Source of the DNA: MFD09286-c1 sp963701015
Lineage (GTDB): Bacteria > Bacteroidota > Bacteroidia > Bacteroidales > DTGW01
Length of the DNA: 64,000 nucleotides
Assembly (NCBI GenBank): GCA_963701015.1
Contig: OY969556.1
Span: 2,914,001 to 2,978,000, forward strand
Direction: 5' to 3'
Part shown: in pieces, positions 1 to 7,868 of the stretch
How the letters are laid out: each line of letters opens with the position of its first letter
How positions within the stretch are numbered: the first letter of the stretch is position 1
Translations under genes and position numbers: made by a program
The notes under the pieces: model-generated
Databases searched by the model: none
Told to the model about the DNA's origin: nothing
The model's input: only the letters and a program-made list of their open reading frames with translations

Positions 1-228
1 AAACCTGTCTTCAGGAACATCTAGTCCCATTCGTAGTAGCTTTTCGTGTAATTCGCGTGGCGAACGTTCGCTGGAATTGGTTAAAAAAAGAAAATTTTTA
101 TTTTCAGCCTGTACCCAGTCAATAAATTCCTTAACACCATCTAATATCTTTGAACCATGATATATAACACCATCCATATCGCAAATGAATGCCTTTTTGC
201 TTTTTATTTTTTCCTTCATTTTGTTCAT
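1..228 (-). CDS. HAD-IIA (NagD-like) phosphatase, N-terminal part, cut by window edge
   Basis: The frame stays open from the ATG at 228 to base 1 (76 residues). It contains the HAD motif I signature CDMDGVIYHG around residues 16-25 and the motif II stretch FLFLTNSS around residues 51-58, which together are typical of HAD-IIA phosphatases (NagD / 4-nitrophenylphosphatase type). These are cytoplasmic Mg-dependent phosphatases, often of sugar phosphates or nucleotides; the substrate cannot be told from this fragment. A second in-frame ATG lies at 219, but the upstream purine-rich AGAGAG favours 228. The cap domain and motifs III and IV lie outside the window. Confidence 0.85.
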   Translation of the reverse strand, partial: MNKMKEKIKSKKAFICDMDGVIYHGSKILDGVKEFIDWVQAENKNFLFLTNSSERSPRELHEKLLRMGLDVPEDRF

Positions 229-265
229 AAAACTATCTCTCTTTATATTCAAAAAATAATATTTG

Positions 266-273
266 CAAAGATA
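266..273 (-). promoter_or_regulatory. Bacteroidota -7 element for the HAD gene
   Basis: TATCTTTG on the minus strand matches the TAnnTTTG consensus of the Bacteroidota primary sigma factor and lies about 38 bp ahead of the HAD start codon. No clear TTTG -33 box stands at the usual spacing, so only the -7 element is supported. Confidence 0.35.
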
Positions 274-399
274 CACAAACACAATGATTTCATTGTTATT
301 AGGTTTTTAAAATTGTAAAAGAGTGATTAAAATAGTACCATTTTAACTAAATTTGAACCATATAGTATAATTTTTAAAATTTTAAAAAATCAATTTAAT

Positions 400-904
400 A
401 TGTCAACAATTTTTAAACATTCAGAAATTAAATTCGAAGAGAACCCTACTAAAATTGAACATTACAAACTATTAACATCTACGCCGAGGTTTTCAACTGT
501 TGTAAATTCAAAGAATTTAATTTTTGATATTAGAATATTAAATCCCGGGCAGTATTCATTTCCTTATCATTTTCACCGTCATGCTGAAGAATTAATAATG
601 ATAACTTCAGGTACAATGACCATGAGTGCCCTCAAAAGGTTTTGACACACTGGAAAAAGACGATTTGGTGTTCTTTGAAATGGGTGAATCAGGGGCTCAT
701 CAATTCCACAATCACAGCAATGAACCCTGCACTTATTTAGATATAAGGACTCTAATAAATGTAGATGTTTGTGAATATCCAGATTCGGGAAAAATAAATA
801 TAATTCCGCCTTATGAAGTTTATGAAAAAAATTCGCAGGTGGAATATTTTAAGGGCGAAGAAGATGTTGTAAATAAATGGAAAGAGTTACAAACTAAAAA
901 ATAA
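400..904 (+). pseudogene. cupin-domain protein, frameshifted
   Basis: Two adjacent frames make one small cupin protein of about 168 residues. The first frame (400-645) carries the first metal-site half with HFHRHAEE and ends after SGTMTM. The second frame (from about 626 to 904) continues with KGFDTLEKDDLVFFEMGESGAHQFHN, split here by the reader's eye into the GD-like turn KDD and the second histidine cluster HQFHN. The total length of 505 bases leaves one base too many, or two too few, for one frame. The break lies between 622 and 632 and is not at a homopolymer. Such small cupins bind a metal and act as isomerases, dioxygenases or sugar-binding proteins; the substrate is not evident. A TAnnTTTG-like -7 element (TAAATTTG, 348-355) lies upstream. 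Confidence 0.8.
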
Positions 905-941
905 AAGTAAATAAGTTAACCCAATAGTCACAAAATAAATT

Positions 942-1679
942 ATGTATAAAATTGCAAAACAATTTATTAAAAGAATTTTTCCAAAAAGGTTATTATATAA
1001 CTATGAATCGTTTATCAGATCAATATTATATTTATTCTATACTGGTAATAAATATCAATGCAATATTTGTAATAAAAATCTGAAAAAATTTATTTCTTTG
1101 GAAAATGGTGGCAAGCTATGTCCCTATTGTGGAAGTAACTCAAGAAACAGGCGATTATGGAAAATTTTAACAGCAACTTATATTAAGAATAATTTAAATA
1201 TTTTAGATTTTTCCCCTTCGCGATGTCTTTACCGAAAGCTTAAAAAGAATACTGCTATAAATTATGTAACAACTGACTTATCGGGCAATTTTATTGCAGA
1301 TAATAAATTCGATATAACTAATATTGCTGTTAATGATCAATCGTTTGATTTGGTTATTTGTTATCATATTTTAGAACACATAATTGATGATTTGCAAGCT
1401 ATGAAGGAATTATACAGAATTTTAAAATTTAGTGGAACCTGCATAATCCAAACACCTTTTAAAAGTGGCGAAATTTATGAAGACTATTCTATAACAGCAA
1501 AAGAAGACAGGTTGAAACACTTTGGTCAGGATGACCATGTAAGAATTTATTCTGTTGAGGGTCTAAAAAACAGATTATTACAAACTGGTTTTAATGTAAA
1601 TATATTAGAATTTAATGAAGAAGAAAACAATTTAAATGGATTGAACACAAAGGAATGTATATTAATCTGTAATAAATAA
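942..1679 (+). CDS. class I SAM-dependent methyltransferase with N-terminal zinc-ribbon
   Basis: The 245-residue protein has a four-cysteine knuckle near the N-terminus (C40-x2-C43 and C60-x2-C63), then a methyltransferase type 11-like domain from about residue 85 to 220. The region FDLVICYHILEHI is the typical post-motif II/III segment of this fold, followed by MKELYRIL and a proline-containing loop IIQTPF. The glycine-rich SAM loop is degenerate (LDFSPS), as is common in this subfamily. Related proteins occur in sugar or surface-polysaccharide clusters, but nothing here names the acceptor. It starts 37 bases after the cupin reading frame and ends 6 bases before the next gene, so co-transcription is likely. 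Confidence 0.8.
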   Translation: MYKIAKQFIKRIFPKRLLYNYESFIRSILYLFYTGNKYQCNICNKNLKKFISLENGGKLCPYCGSNSRNRRLWKILTATYIKNNLNILDFSPSRCLYRKLKKNTAINYVTTDLSGNFIADNKFDITNIAVNDQSFDLVICYHILEHIIDDLQAMKELYRILKFSGTCIIQTPFKSGEIYEDYSITAKEDRLKHFGQDDHVRIYSVEGLKNRLLQTGFNVNILEFNEEENNLNGLNTKECILICNK

Positions 1680-1685
1680 AATTTT

Positions 1686-2756
1686 ATGACAGCATTGGAA
1701 ATTGCCAATATTCGGTTATTTAATCAACAAATATATACTCAGCAATATAAAAATGTTGTGGAATTGGTAGAATGGATGGGAGCCATTCAAGCTCAGGACT
1801 TTTTAATGGCTAAGTGGGCGATTGGTTTGCGAATAAAAAATAATACTGAACAAATAATTGAAGAGGCATTTAATAACGGAGAGATTATACGAACTCATAT
1901 AATGCGCCCCACATGGCACATTGTAAGCGCGCATGATTTAACATGGATGATGAGTTTAACATCGCAAAGGATTTTAAATTCAGCTAAAGGAAGACAAACT
2001 GAATTAGAATTGACAGATGAAATTTTAATTAAGTGTACGAAAATAGTAGAAAAATCATTGTCAATAGAAACTAACCTTACAAGATCAGAAATTGCCGAAA
2101 TACTAAATAAACATAAAATTATTACGAATGAAAATAGATTATCACATATATTGTTTTATCTAGAATTAAAAAGTGTTATATGTAGTGGTCCAATTATTAA
2201 TAATAAGCTATCGTATGCCTTATTCCATAAAAGAGTTCAATATATTAAAAATTTAACGTTTGATGAAGCCTTGGCAGAATTAGCTGTTCGTTACTTTAAA
2301 AGTCATGGTCCGGCAACTATAAACGACTTTATTTGGTGGTCAGGGCTATCAAGTCGTGAAGCCAAAATTGCTATAGAATCAAACAAATCTAAATTTATTA
2401 CTGAAAATATAGGCTCAGAAAAATACTTGTTCTCTGAGCCATTGCAAATAAACCTGAAAAATACAGTCAGTTTGCTTCCTGCTTATGATGAATTCTTAAT
2501 CAGTTATAAGAATAGATCAGCTTCTATATCTGAACACATTGTTAAACAAGCAATTTCAAGCAATGGCATTTTCTGGCCAATTATAACAATAAATGGACAA
2601 GTTGAAGGGATATGGAAACGTTCAATTAGAAAAAATAATGTTGAAATTGAATTAAAATTTTTCACCTCTATGAATAAATCGAACAAAGAATTAATAAAAA
2701 TGGAAATTGAAAAATTCGAACATTTTATAGGAAAACCTGTTAAAATGATAGAATAA
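1686..2756 (+). CDS. AlkZ-like winged-helix protein (HTH_42 family), putative DNA glycosylase
   Basis: The 356-residue protein matches the HTH_42/DUF1006 family (winged-helix DNA-binding proteins related to AlkZ and YcaQ). Family hallmarks are visible: an early GAIQAQD motif, then the segment IIRTHIMRPTWHIV, and RYFKSHGPATINDFIWWSGL in the central winged-helix part. The pair Q35-A-Q37 corresponds to the Q-x-Q catalytic motif reported for AlkZ-type glycosylases, which unhook interstrand crosslinks and excise alkylated bases. That the motif is present is seen; that this protein excises crosslinks is inferred. It follows the methyltransferase gene by only 6 bases. Confidence 0.8.
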   Translation: MTALEIANIRLFNQQIYTQQYKNVVELVEWMGAIQAQDFLMAKWAIGLRIKNNTEQIIEEAFNNGEIIRTHIMRPTWHIVSAHDLTWMMSLTSQRILNSAKGRQTELELTDEILIKCTKIVEKSLSIETNLTRSEIAEILNKHKIITNENRLSHILFYLELKSVICSGPIINNKLSYALFHKRVQYIKNLTFDEALAELAVRYFKSHGPATINDFIWWSGLSSREAKIAIESNKSKFITENIGSEKYLFSEPLQINLKNTVSLLPAYDEFLISYKNRSASISEHIVKQAISSNGIFWPIITINGQVEGIWKRSIRKNNVEIELKFFTSMNKSNKELIKMEIEKFEHFIGKPVKMIE

Positions 2757-2805
2757 AAAGCACATCTTGAATTAGCTTATTTTATTCAAAAATTAATTTG
2801 TAAAA

Positions 2806-3756
2806 ATGAAAGCAGTATATATAAATGAATTTGGAAATAGCGACAAACTTATTTACACTGAAGATTTTCCCAAACCTATAGTTAAGGAAGCCGAAGTTTT
2901 AATAAGGATAAAAGCTACGAGTGTAAACCCTGTTGACTGGAAAATTAGGGAAGGATTGGTAAAAGGACGTACTCCTATTCAATTTCCTGCCATTTTAGGC
3001 TGGGATATGGCAGGTATTGTAGAAGAAACAGGTTTTAGCGTGAGCCGTTTCAAAACGGGCGACGAAGTTTTTGCCTATACACGGCGACCAGTGATTGAAC
3101 ATGGTACCTATGCAGAATACATATCTATTCCTGAAAGTTATATAGCCCATAAACCCAAAACGATGTCGTTTGAAGAAGCGGCCTCAGTTCCTTTGGTTGG
3201 TTTAACTGCTTATCAATCGTTAAAAAAAGTTGATTTACAAGCCGGAATGACAATATTAATATTAGCTGCAACCGGTGGCGTTGGTTCAATGGCAATTCAA
3301 CTGGCAAAAATAATGGGTGCTAAAGTTTATGGGCTTGCAAGTCTTACCAACGCTGATTATATGAAAAAATTAGGAGCTGATGTTGTACTAAACTATGACA
3401 AATCAGATTGGGTTGCCAAATTTATTGCTACATGCCCTGAAAAAGCTGATGTTATTTTTGATTGTACGGGAGGTGAAACCATTCAAAAAAGTTTCGCCTG
3501 TATTAAACCAAATGGCAAAATAATTTCAATTACTACTCCCCCAAGTGAGGAATTAACAACTAATCCGAATTTCAAATTCTATTATCATTTTGTTGAACCC
3601 AATGCTGTTCATTTAAGCGAACTAGCAAATTATACCGATTTAGGGAAGCTAAAAACTACAATTCATGTGATATATCCTTTAAAAGATATTCAAAAAGCCC
3701 ATGAATTAAGCGAACAGAAACATACAAAAGGAAAAATTGTAATACAAATTGACTAA
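2806..3756 (+). CDS. NAD(P)-dependent zinc-independent alcohol dehydrogenase (quinone oxidoreductase family)
   Basis: This 316-residue protein is a medium-chain dehydrogenase/reductase of the QOR type. It has the GroES-like N-terminal domain (TSVNPVDWKIREG, ILGWDMAGIVEETG) and a Rossmann domain with the nucleotide-binding loop AATGGVGSMAIQLAK around residues 150-165. The cysteine and histidine ligands of zinc-dependent alcohol dehydrogenases are missing, which fits enone or quinone reduction with NADPH. The C-terminus HTKGKIVIQID is typical. The substrate is unknown. The gene lies 49 bases after the AlkZ-like gene. Confidence 0.88.
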   Translation: MKAVYINEFGNSDKLIYTEDFPKPIVKEAEVLIRIKATSVNPVDWKIREGLVKGRTPIQFPAILGWDMAGIVEETGFSVSRFKTGDEVFAYTRRPVIEHGTYAEYISIPESYIAHKPKTMSFEEAASVPLVGLTAYQSLKKVDLQAGMTILILAATGGVGSMAIQLAKIMGAKVYGLASLTNADYMKKLGADVVLNYDKSDWVAKFIATCPEKADVIFDCTGGETIQKSFACIKPNGKIISITTPPSEELTTNPNFKFYYHFVEPNAVHLSELANYTDLGKLKTTIHVIYPLKDIQKAHELSEQKHTKGKIVIQID

Positions 3757-3802
3757 TCAAATTTTGAATGAAAATAGTTATTAACCAATAAAAATTGCAT
3801 TT

Positions 3803-4150
3803 ATGAGAAAGTTTAGCGGATTTATTTTAGTTATTTTTATTACAGCATGCGCTTCAATTAAGCTGATTTCACCAACGCAAGCCGATGCAGACAGGGGAGC
3901 GCAGAAATTCTCAAATTTTACATTTTCCGATTTGAATAATGGAAAAATGTTATATGAGCAAGATTGTGCTGAATGTCATCGTTTAAAACTACCTGAATCA
4001 AAAAAAGAAAATGAATGGAATACCATAGTTCCGCAAATGGTTAAAAAAACCAATCAGGATGCTGGATATAAGAAAATAAAAGCCAATGATCAGGAACTCA
4101 TCCTTCATTATTTAATAACCATGAGTACAGTTAAAAATGTGATTAAATAA
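3803..4150 (+). CDS. mono-haem cytochrome c lipoprotein
   Basis: The 115-residue protein has a short lipoprotein signal with a lipobox ending at C16 (FITAC) and a single haem-binding motif CAECH at residues 55-59. M79 is a candidate distal ligand. It should be exported, lipid-anchored and carry one covalently bound haem, acting as a small electron carrier or as a haem subunit of a periplasmic enzyme. The sequence around the haem resembles stand-alone small cytochromes found in Bacteroidota. No cytochrome maturation or oxidase gene is close by, so the partner is unknown. It ends 12 bases before the convergent histidine kinase gene. Confidence 0.8.
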   Translation: MRKFSGFILVIFITACASIKLISPTQADADRGAQKFSNFTFSDLNNGKMLYEQDCAECHRLKLPESKKENEWNTIVPQMVKKTNQDAGYKKIKANDQELILHYLITMSTVKNVIK

Positions 4151-4162
4151 AAATGTAATATA

Positions 4163-5515
4163 TCATAAAAACAATAATTCAAAAATTGTCTTTTCATTTG
4201 GTTTTGAATATACATTGATTTTACCATTATGTTGACGCATAATTTGGCGTGCCAGGCTAAGGCCTATGCCTGAGCCGTTTTCTTTTGTGGTAAAAAATGG
4301 AATAAAAATTTTGTCGAGTAGGTTATTCTCAATACCTGGCCCATTATCGGCCAATTCAATAATTATTTGATTATCTAAGCCTTTATAGGCTTTTAAGGAA
4401 ATTAATTTATGGGAATTATTTTGCATGGAATCTATCGAGTTTTGCACAATATTGATTAGCACCTGTTCTATTAAAGATTTATCAGCATTTAAATTTAAGG
4501 TTGATGGAAATATTTCTACTTGCATTTGAATATTTTCAAGCCGTAATTTTTCATGCAACAGTATGCTGACATGTTCAAAAAGTATTGCTACTGGAAAGTC
4601 TGCACGATTTAATTTAGGTAGTAATGTTATACTACGAAAACGACGTATAAAATCGTGGATTCCTACGCTCCTATCTTTGATAATCCGAATCCCTTTTTCA
4701 ATATCGCCTGTCAATTCTTCACCCAGTAGTATCTCGCCGTTTTGACGATTTTCTTTAATTAATTCTGTAAGCGTATCAATGGTAGAGGTCATAGGGCTTA
4801 TGGAATTCATAATTTCGTGTGTGAGTACCCTTATAAGGTTTTGCCATGATTCCAACTCCTTTTCTTCCAACTCATTTTTAATATTCTGAAAAGTAATAAT
4901 TCGCATGCGCCTTCCCATGAAACGGTATTCACCCGTAATGAACGAAACCGGCAAATGTTCTCCTTTATATTCAACCTTAATGACTTTTCGGTTTACGATG
5001 CTAGAGTTAATAATGGCATTATAAAATTCGGGTTGCACTAGTGCAAGTTTAGATATATGTTTTATATTCCCAATTCCCAATATCTTTCTGGCTGTACGGT
5101 TAATAATTTCAAGGTTATCATTCTCGTCCAGCGCAATTAGACCAATTGTAACATTCTCAACAATGGCGTTAAGATATTGTGCTTGTTTTTCATTTTCAAT
5201 CCTGAGTTTTTTCAACTTTTCCAGTACATTGTCCATTCTCTTTACCAGGCTTCTATACGTTCTATCGCTATATCTGGATTTTACCATACTACTGAAATCG
5301 TCATTTTCAATGGCTTCAAAAAGAATTTCAAGATGCCCCCAACTTTTGCTGACCAATGAATATAACAGATAAACCTGTATTATGAGCGCTATCGTTAATA
5401 AGACAGAATATATTTCAATTTTGTACAATAAAATATTAAAGACCAATAAAAATATAGTGCCCACAATCAGCAAAATCCTGATAATAATATTTATGTAAAG
5501 TTTATTAAAGCCCAT
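4163..5515 (-). CDS. sensor histidine kinase (NtrB/NtrY-like)
   Basis: Starting at the ATG at 5515 the protein has 450 residues: two membrane segments (about 9-30 and 36-54), a HAMP-like linker, a PAS-like domain (about 110-205), a HisKA-type phosphoacceptor helix with H233 in VLTHEIMNSISPM, and an HATPase domain with the N box (INIVQNSIDSM), ELADNGPGIE and the G2 box GSGIGLSLA. A longer frame begins at a TTG at 5551, but the ATG directly precedes the first hydrophobic helix and overlaps the response-regulator stop by 11 bases, which suggests translational coupling. It should phosphorylate the NtrC-type partner encoded just upstream. The short loop between the membrane helices suggests sensing in or near the membrane. 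Confidence 0.92.
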   Translation of the reverse strand: MGFNKLYINIIIRILLIVGTIFLLVFNILLYKIEIYSVLLTIALIIQVYLLYSLVSKSWGHLEILFEAIENDDFSSMVKSRYSDRTYRSLVKRMDNVLEKLKKLRIENEKQAQYLNAIVENVTIGLIALDENDNLEIINRTARKILGIGNIKHISKLALVQPEFYNAIINSSIVNRKVIKVEYKGEHLPVSFITGEYRFMGRRMRIITFQNIKNELEEKELESWQNLIRVLTHEIMNSISPMTSTIDTLTELIKENRQNGEILLGEELTGDIEKGIRIIKDRSVGIHDFIRRFRSITLLPKLNRADFPVAILFEHVSILLHEKLRLENIQMQVEIFPSTLNLNADKSLIEQVLINIVQNSIDSMQNNSHKLISLKAYKGLDNQIIIELADNGPGIENNLLDKIFIPFFTTKENGSGIGLSLARQIMRQHNGKINVYSKPNEKTIFELLFL

Positions 5516-6872
5516 AACGTTGAATTTTCCGGTAAAGCGTTTGACGACCAATTTTCAATTCACGTGCTGTTTCAGAAATATTGTGGCCATTCCGTTCCAA
5601 TGAATTATATATTGCTATTCTTTCATTATCTTCAAGCGTATTGTTCGAGTCTGATGCAAATCCTTTTGATTGTGGCAAATGAAGATCATTTGGCCTAAGG
5701 ATATTATTATCGCCAAGAATTACTGCACGTTCCATGGTATGTTTGAGTTCACGTATATTACCCGGCCAGGGATATTCATAAAGTTTGTCAATGGCATCAG
5801 AATTAAGCTTAATGCCAGGTTTGCCATACTTTACACTAAAGCAATTTAAAAACGAAAGGGCAAGTGTCTCAATATCATCACCCCGTTCGCGTAATGGTGG
5901 CAGATTAATTTCAATGGTATTGATGCGATACAGCAAGTCTTCACGAAACAGATGACTAGACACCATTGTTGCAAGATCTTTGTTGGTTGCACATATAAGC
6001 CTTATATCTATTGGCGTCTCCTTGTTTGAACCAACCGCCACAATACGTTTGTTTTCAATTGCTGTAAGTAATTTTGCTTGCATAGGAGGTGAAAGATTCC
6101 CGATTTCATCAAAAAACAAACTTCCACCGGAAGCAGTTTCCATTCGCCCGGTATGGTTATCGCGGGCATCGGTAAAAGCGCCTTTTATATGGCCAAACAT
6201 TTCGCTTTCAAAAAGCGACTCTGTAATTGCACCTAAATCAACCGGAACAAAAGCTTCCTTACTGCGATGGGAACGTTTATGAATTTCACGTGCAACTACT
6301 TCCTTTCCGGTGCCGTTTTCGCCCAAGATAAGCACATTTGCATCAGTACCGGCAACTTTATCAATGAGCTCTATTATCTTCCTCATTTTTTCTGAACTTC
6401 CGGTAATCAAACGGTTATGACGTTCAATATCCTCGTCCAGCAGCTTTTCCCGGTTCTGGAGCTTCTGCACCTGATTTTGCGATTGTTTCAATTTAATAGC
6501 CGTTTGCACAGTCGCTAAAAGCTTCTCATTGTCCCACGGTTTGGTGATAAAATCAGTAGCCCCTTCCTTAATGGCCTGAACTGCCAGGTTTATTTCGCCA
6601 TAAGCCGTAATAAGGACTACCGCTGGCGGTTTGTTAGTTTTTAAAATGCGATTGAGCCAATATAAGCCCTCATTGCCAGTATTAATACCTGCCGTAAAAT
6701 TCATATCAAGCAGAACTAAGTCAAAATCTTCAGCAGTTAATAAAGCAGGAATCTGATTAGGATTCCTAATGGTTTTGACTTTTTCTATTTTATTTTTTAA
6801 AAATAATTCCAAAGCATCCAACACCGCAGGATTATCATCAACGGCAAGAATACTTCCCGGAAATTTTTTCAT
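5505..6872 (-). CDS. sigma-54-dependent NtrC-family response regulator
   Basis: The 455-residue protein has the full three-domain build. The receiver domain holds acidic residues D12-D13, phosphoacceptor D56, T89 and K111. The AAA+ domain has Walker A GENGTGKE (about 184-191), the sigma-54-contacting loop GAFTDA (231-236), Walker B around SLFFDEIG (251-258) and the arginine finger region. The C-terminal Fis-type helix-turn-helix ends in RKIQRYGL. It is therefore a phosphorylation-controlled activator of RpoN promoters. It is transcribed away from the export operon at 7067, and the intergenic region holds a dyad and a sigma-54-like promoter, so that operon is the likely target. Confidence 0.95.
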   Translation of the reverse strand: MKKFPGSILAVDDNPAVLDALELFLKNKIEKVKTIRNPNQIPALLTAEDFDLVLLDMNFTAGINTGNEGLYWLNRILKTNKPPAVVLITAYGEINLAVQAIKEGATDFITKPWDNEKLLATVQTAIKLKQSQNQVQKLQNREKLLDEDIERHNRLITGSSEKMRKIIELIDKVAGTDANVLILGENGTGKEVVAREIHKRSHRSKEAFVPVDLGAITESLFESEMFGHIKGAFTDARDNHTGRMETASGGSLFFDEIGNLSPPMQAKLLTAIENKRIVAVGSNKETPIDIRLICATNKDLATMVSSHLFREDLLYRINTIEINLPPLRERGDDIETLALSFLNCFSVKYGKPGIKLNSDAIDKLYEYPWPGNIRELKHTMERAVILGDNNILRPNDLHLPQSKGFASDSNNTLEDNERIAIYNSLERNGHNISETARELKIGRQTLYRKIQRYGL

Positions 6873-6933
6873 AGAGTAGGAATTTTAGTTTTAGAATTAA
6901 AGATAAAGCCAATTGTACCAAATTAAAAAACGC

Positions 6934-6952
6934 TTGTACCAAAATGAGACAA
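6934..6952 (+). promoter_or_regulatory. candidate enhancer (UAS) dyad for the NtrC-type regulator
   Basis: The intergenic region shows TTGTACC-AAAAT-GAGACAA, an imperfect dyad (TTGTnC...GnACAA). A second TTGTACC half-site lies 21 bases earlier, at 6913-6919, in direct orientation. Such paired half-sites about 50-90 bp before a sigma-54 promoter are the usual arrangement of NtrC-type enhancers. Binding by the neighbouring regulator is inferred from position only. Confidence 0.45.
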
Positions 6953-7003
6953 CAAATTCATTAAATTTATTTTAATTTATTGAAATTGTGATAATTAATA
7001 TTA

Positions 7004-7019
7004 TGGCACGAAATTTATG
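7004..7019 (+). promoter_or_regulatory. sigma-54-like promoter (-24/-12) before the export operon
   Basis: TGGCACG at 7004-7010 is a perfect match to the -24 element of RpoN promoters. After four bases comes TT at the -12 position, but the usual GC is replaced by AT, so the -12 box is weak. It lies about 48 bases ahead of the ABC ATPase start and next to an NtrC-type activator gene, which raises its likelihood. Confidence 0.45.
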
Positions 7020-7066
7020 ATTCTCTAAGCAACAAGACAGTAACAATAAATTTAACACTTGAAATA

Positions 7067-7750
7067 ATGATAAAAACAGTAAATCTTGAAAAGATCTTTC
7101 GCACTGATGAAGTTGAAACGACTGCATTGAACCATGTAAATTTTGAAGTGGCCAAAGGTGAATTTGTAGCTGTTATGGGGCCTTCAGGTTGCGGGAAGTC
7201 CACTTTGCTTAATATTGTAGGGTTGCTCGACAACCCATCGGAAGGTGAATATTGGTTCGACGGCATTGAAGTTGCAAAATACCGCGAAAGTCACCGAACA
7301 AATTTACGCAAAGGAAACATTGGTTTTGTATTTCAAAGTTTCAACCTTATTGACGAATTGAATGTGTTCGAAAACGTGGAACTACCACTTTTATACCTTA
7401 AAATAAAGTCCTCTGAAAGAAAAAAGATGGTGGAATCCGTTCTGGAAAGAATGAAAATTTCGCATCGCCGGAAACACTTTCCACAACAATTATCGGGCGG
7501 TCAGCAGCAACGTGTTGCAGTTGCACGGGCAGTTGTAGCAAGTCCAAAATTAATTCTTGCCGATGAACCCACAGGAAACCTCGATTCTGAAAATGGCGAA
7601 CAAGTAATGCGCTTGCTCGAAGAGTTGAATAACGAAGGAACTACCATAGTTATGGTTACTCACTCGCCTGCCCATGCCGAAAGAGCTCATAGGATTATAC
7701 AATTATTCGATGGACAACTTGTTTCGGAAGATATAAGGAGACTATTGTAA
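7067..7750 (+). CDS. ABC transporter ATP-binding protein (MacB/LolD type)
   Basis: The 227-residue nucleotide-binding subunit has Walker A GPSGCGKST (about 39-47), the Q-loop FVFQSFNLI, signature LSGGQQQR, Walker B with LILADEPTG and the H-loop MVTHSPAHAE. The QSFNLID and EPTGNLDS segments are typical of the MacB/LolD/FtsE group, whose partner permeases are of the FtsX type. It should power the two FtsX permeases encoded downstream, working by mechanotransmission rather than by transport through the membrane core. It is the first gene after the sigma-54-like promoter. Confidence 0.93.
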   Translation: MIKTVNLEKIFRTDEVETTALNHVNFEVAKGEFVAVMGPSGCGKSTLLNIVGLLDNPSEGEYWFDGIEVAKYRESHRTNLRKGNIGFVFQSFNLIDELNVFENVELPLLYLKIKSSERKKMVESVLERMKISHRRKHFPQQLSGGQQQRVAVARAVVASPKLILADEPTGNLDSENGEQVMRLLEELNNEGTTIVMVTHSPAHAERAHRIIQLFDGQLVSEDIRRLL

Positions 7751-7868
7751 TCAGTAAAATATAGAATACTGAAAACAAAATTGAGATATAATTAACAACT
7801 ATTAAATCAGGATACTAATATGAATGAAACATTAAAACATAATATAAAAGATAAACAATAATAATATT

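Noticed and set aside
5516..5551. Longer start (TTG at 5551) for the histidine kinase
   Set aside because: The ATG at 5515 directly precedes the first membrane helix and overlaps the upstream stop, a better start.
7820..7861. Thirteen-codon frame between the ABC ATPase and first permease
   Set aside because: Too short and without a ribosome-binding site; a leader peptide cannot be supported.
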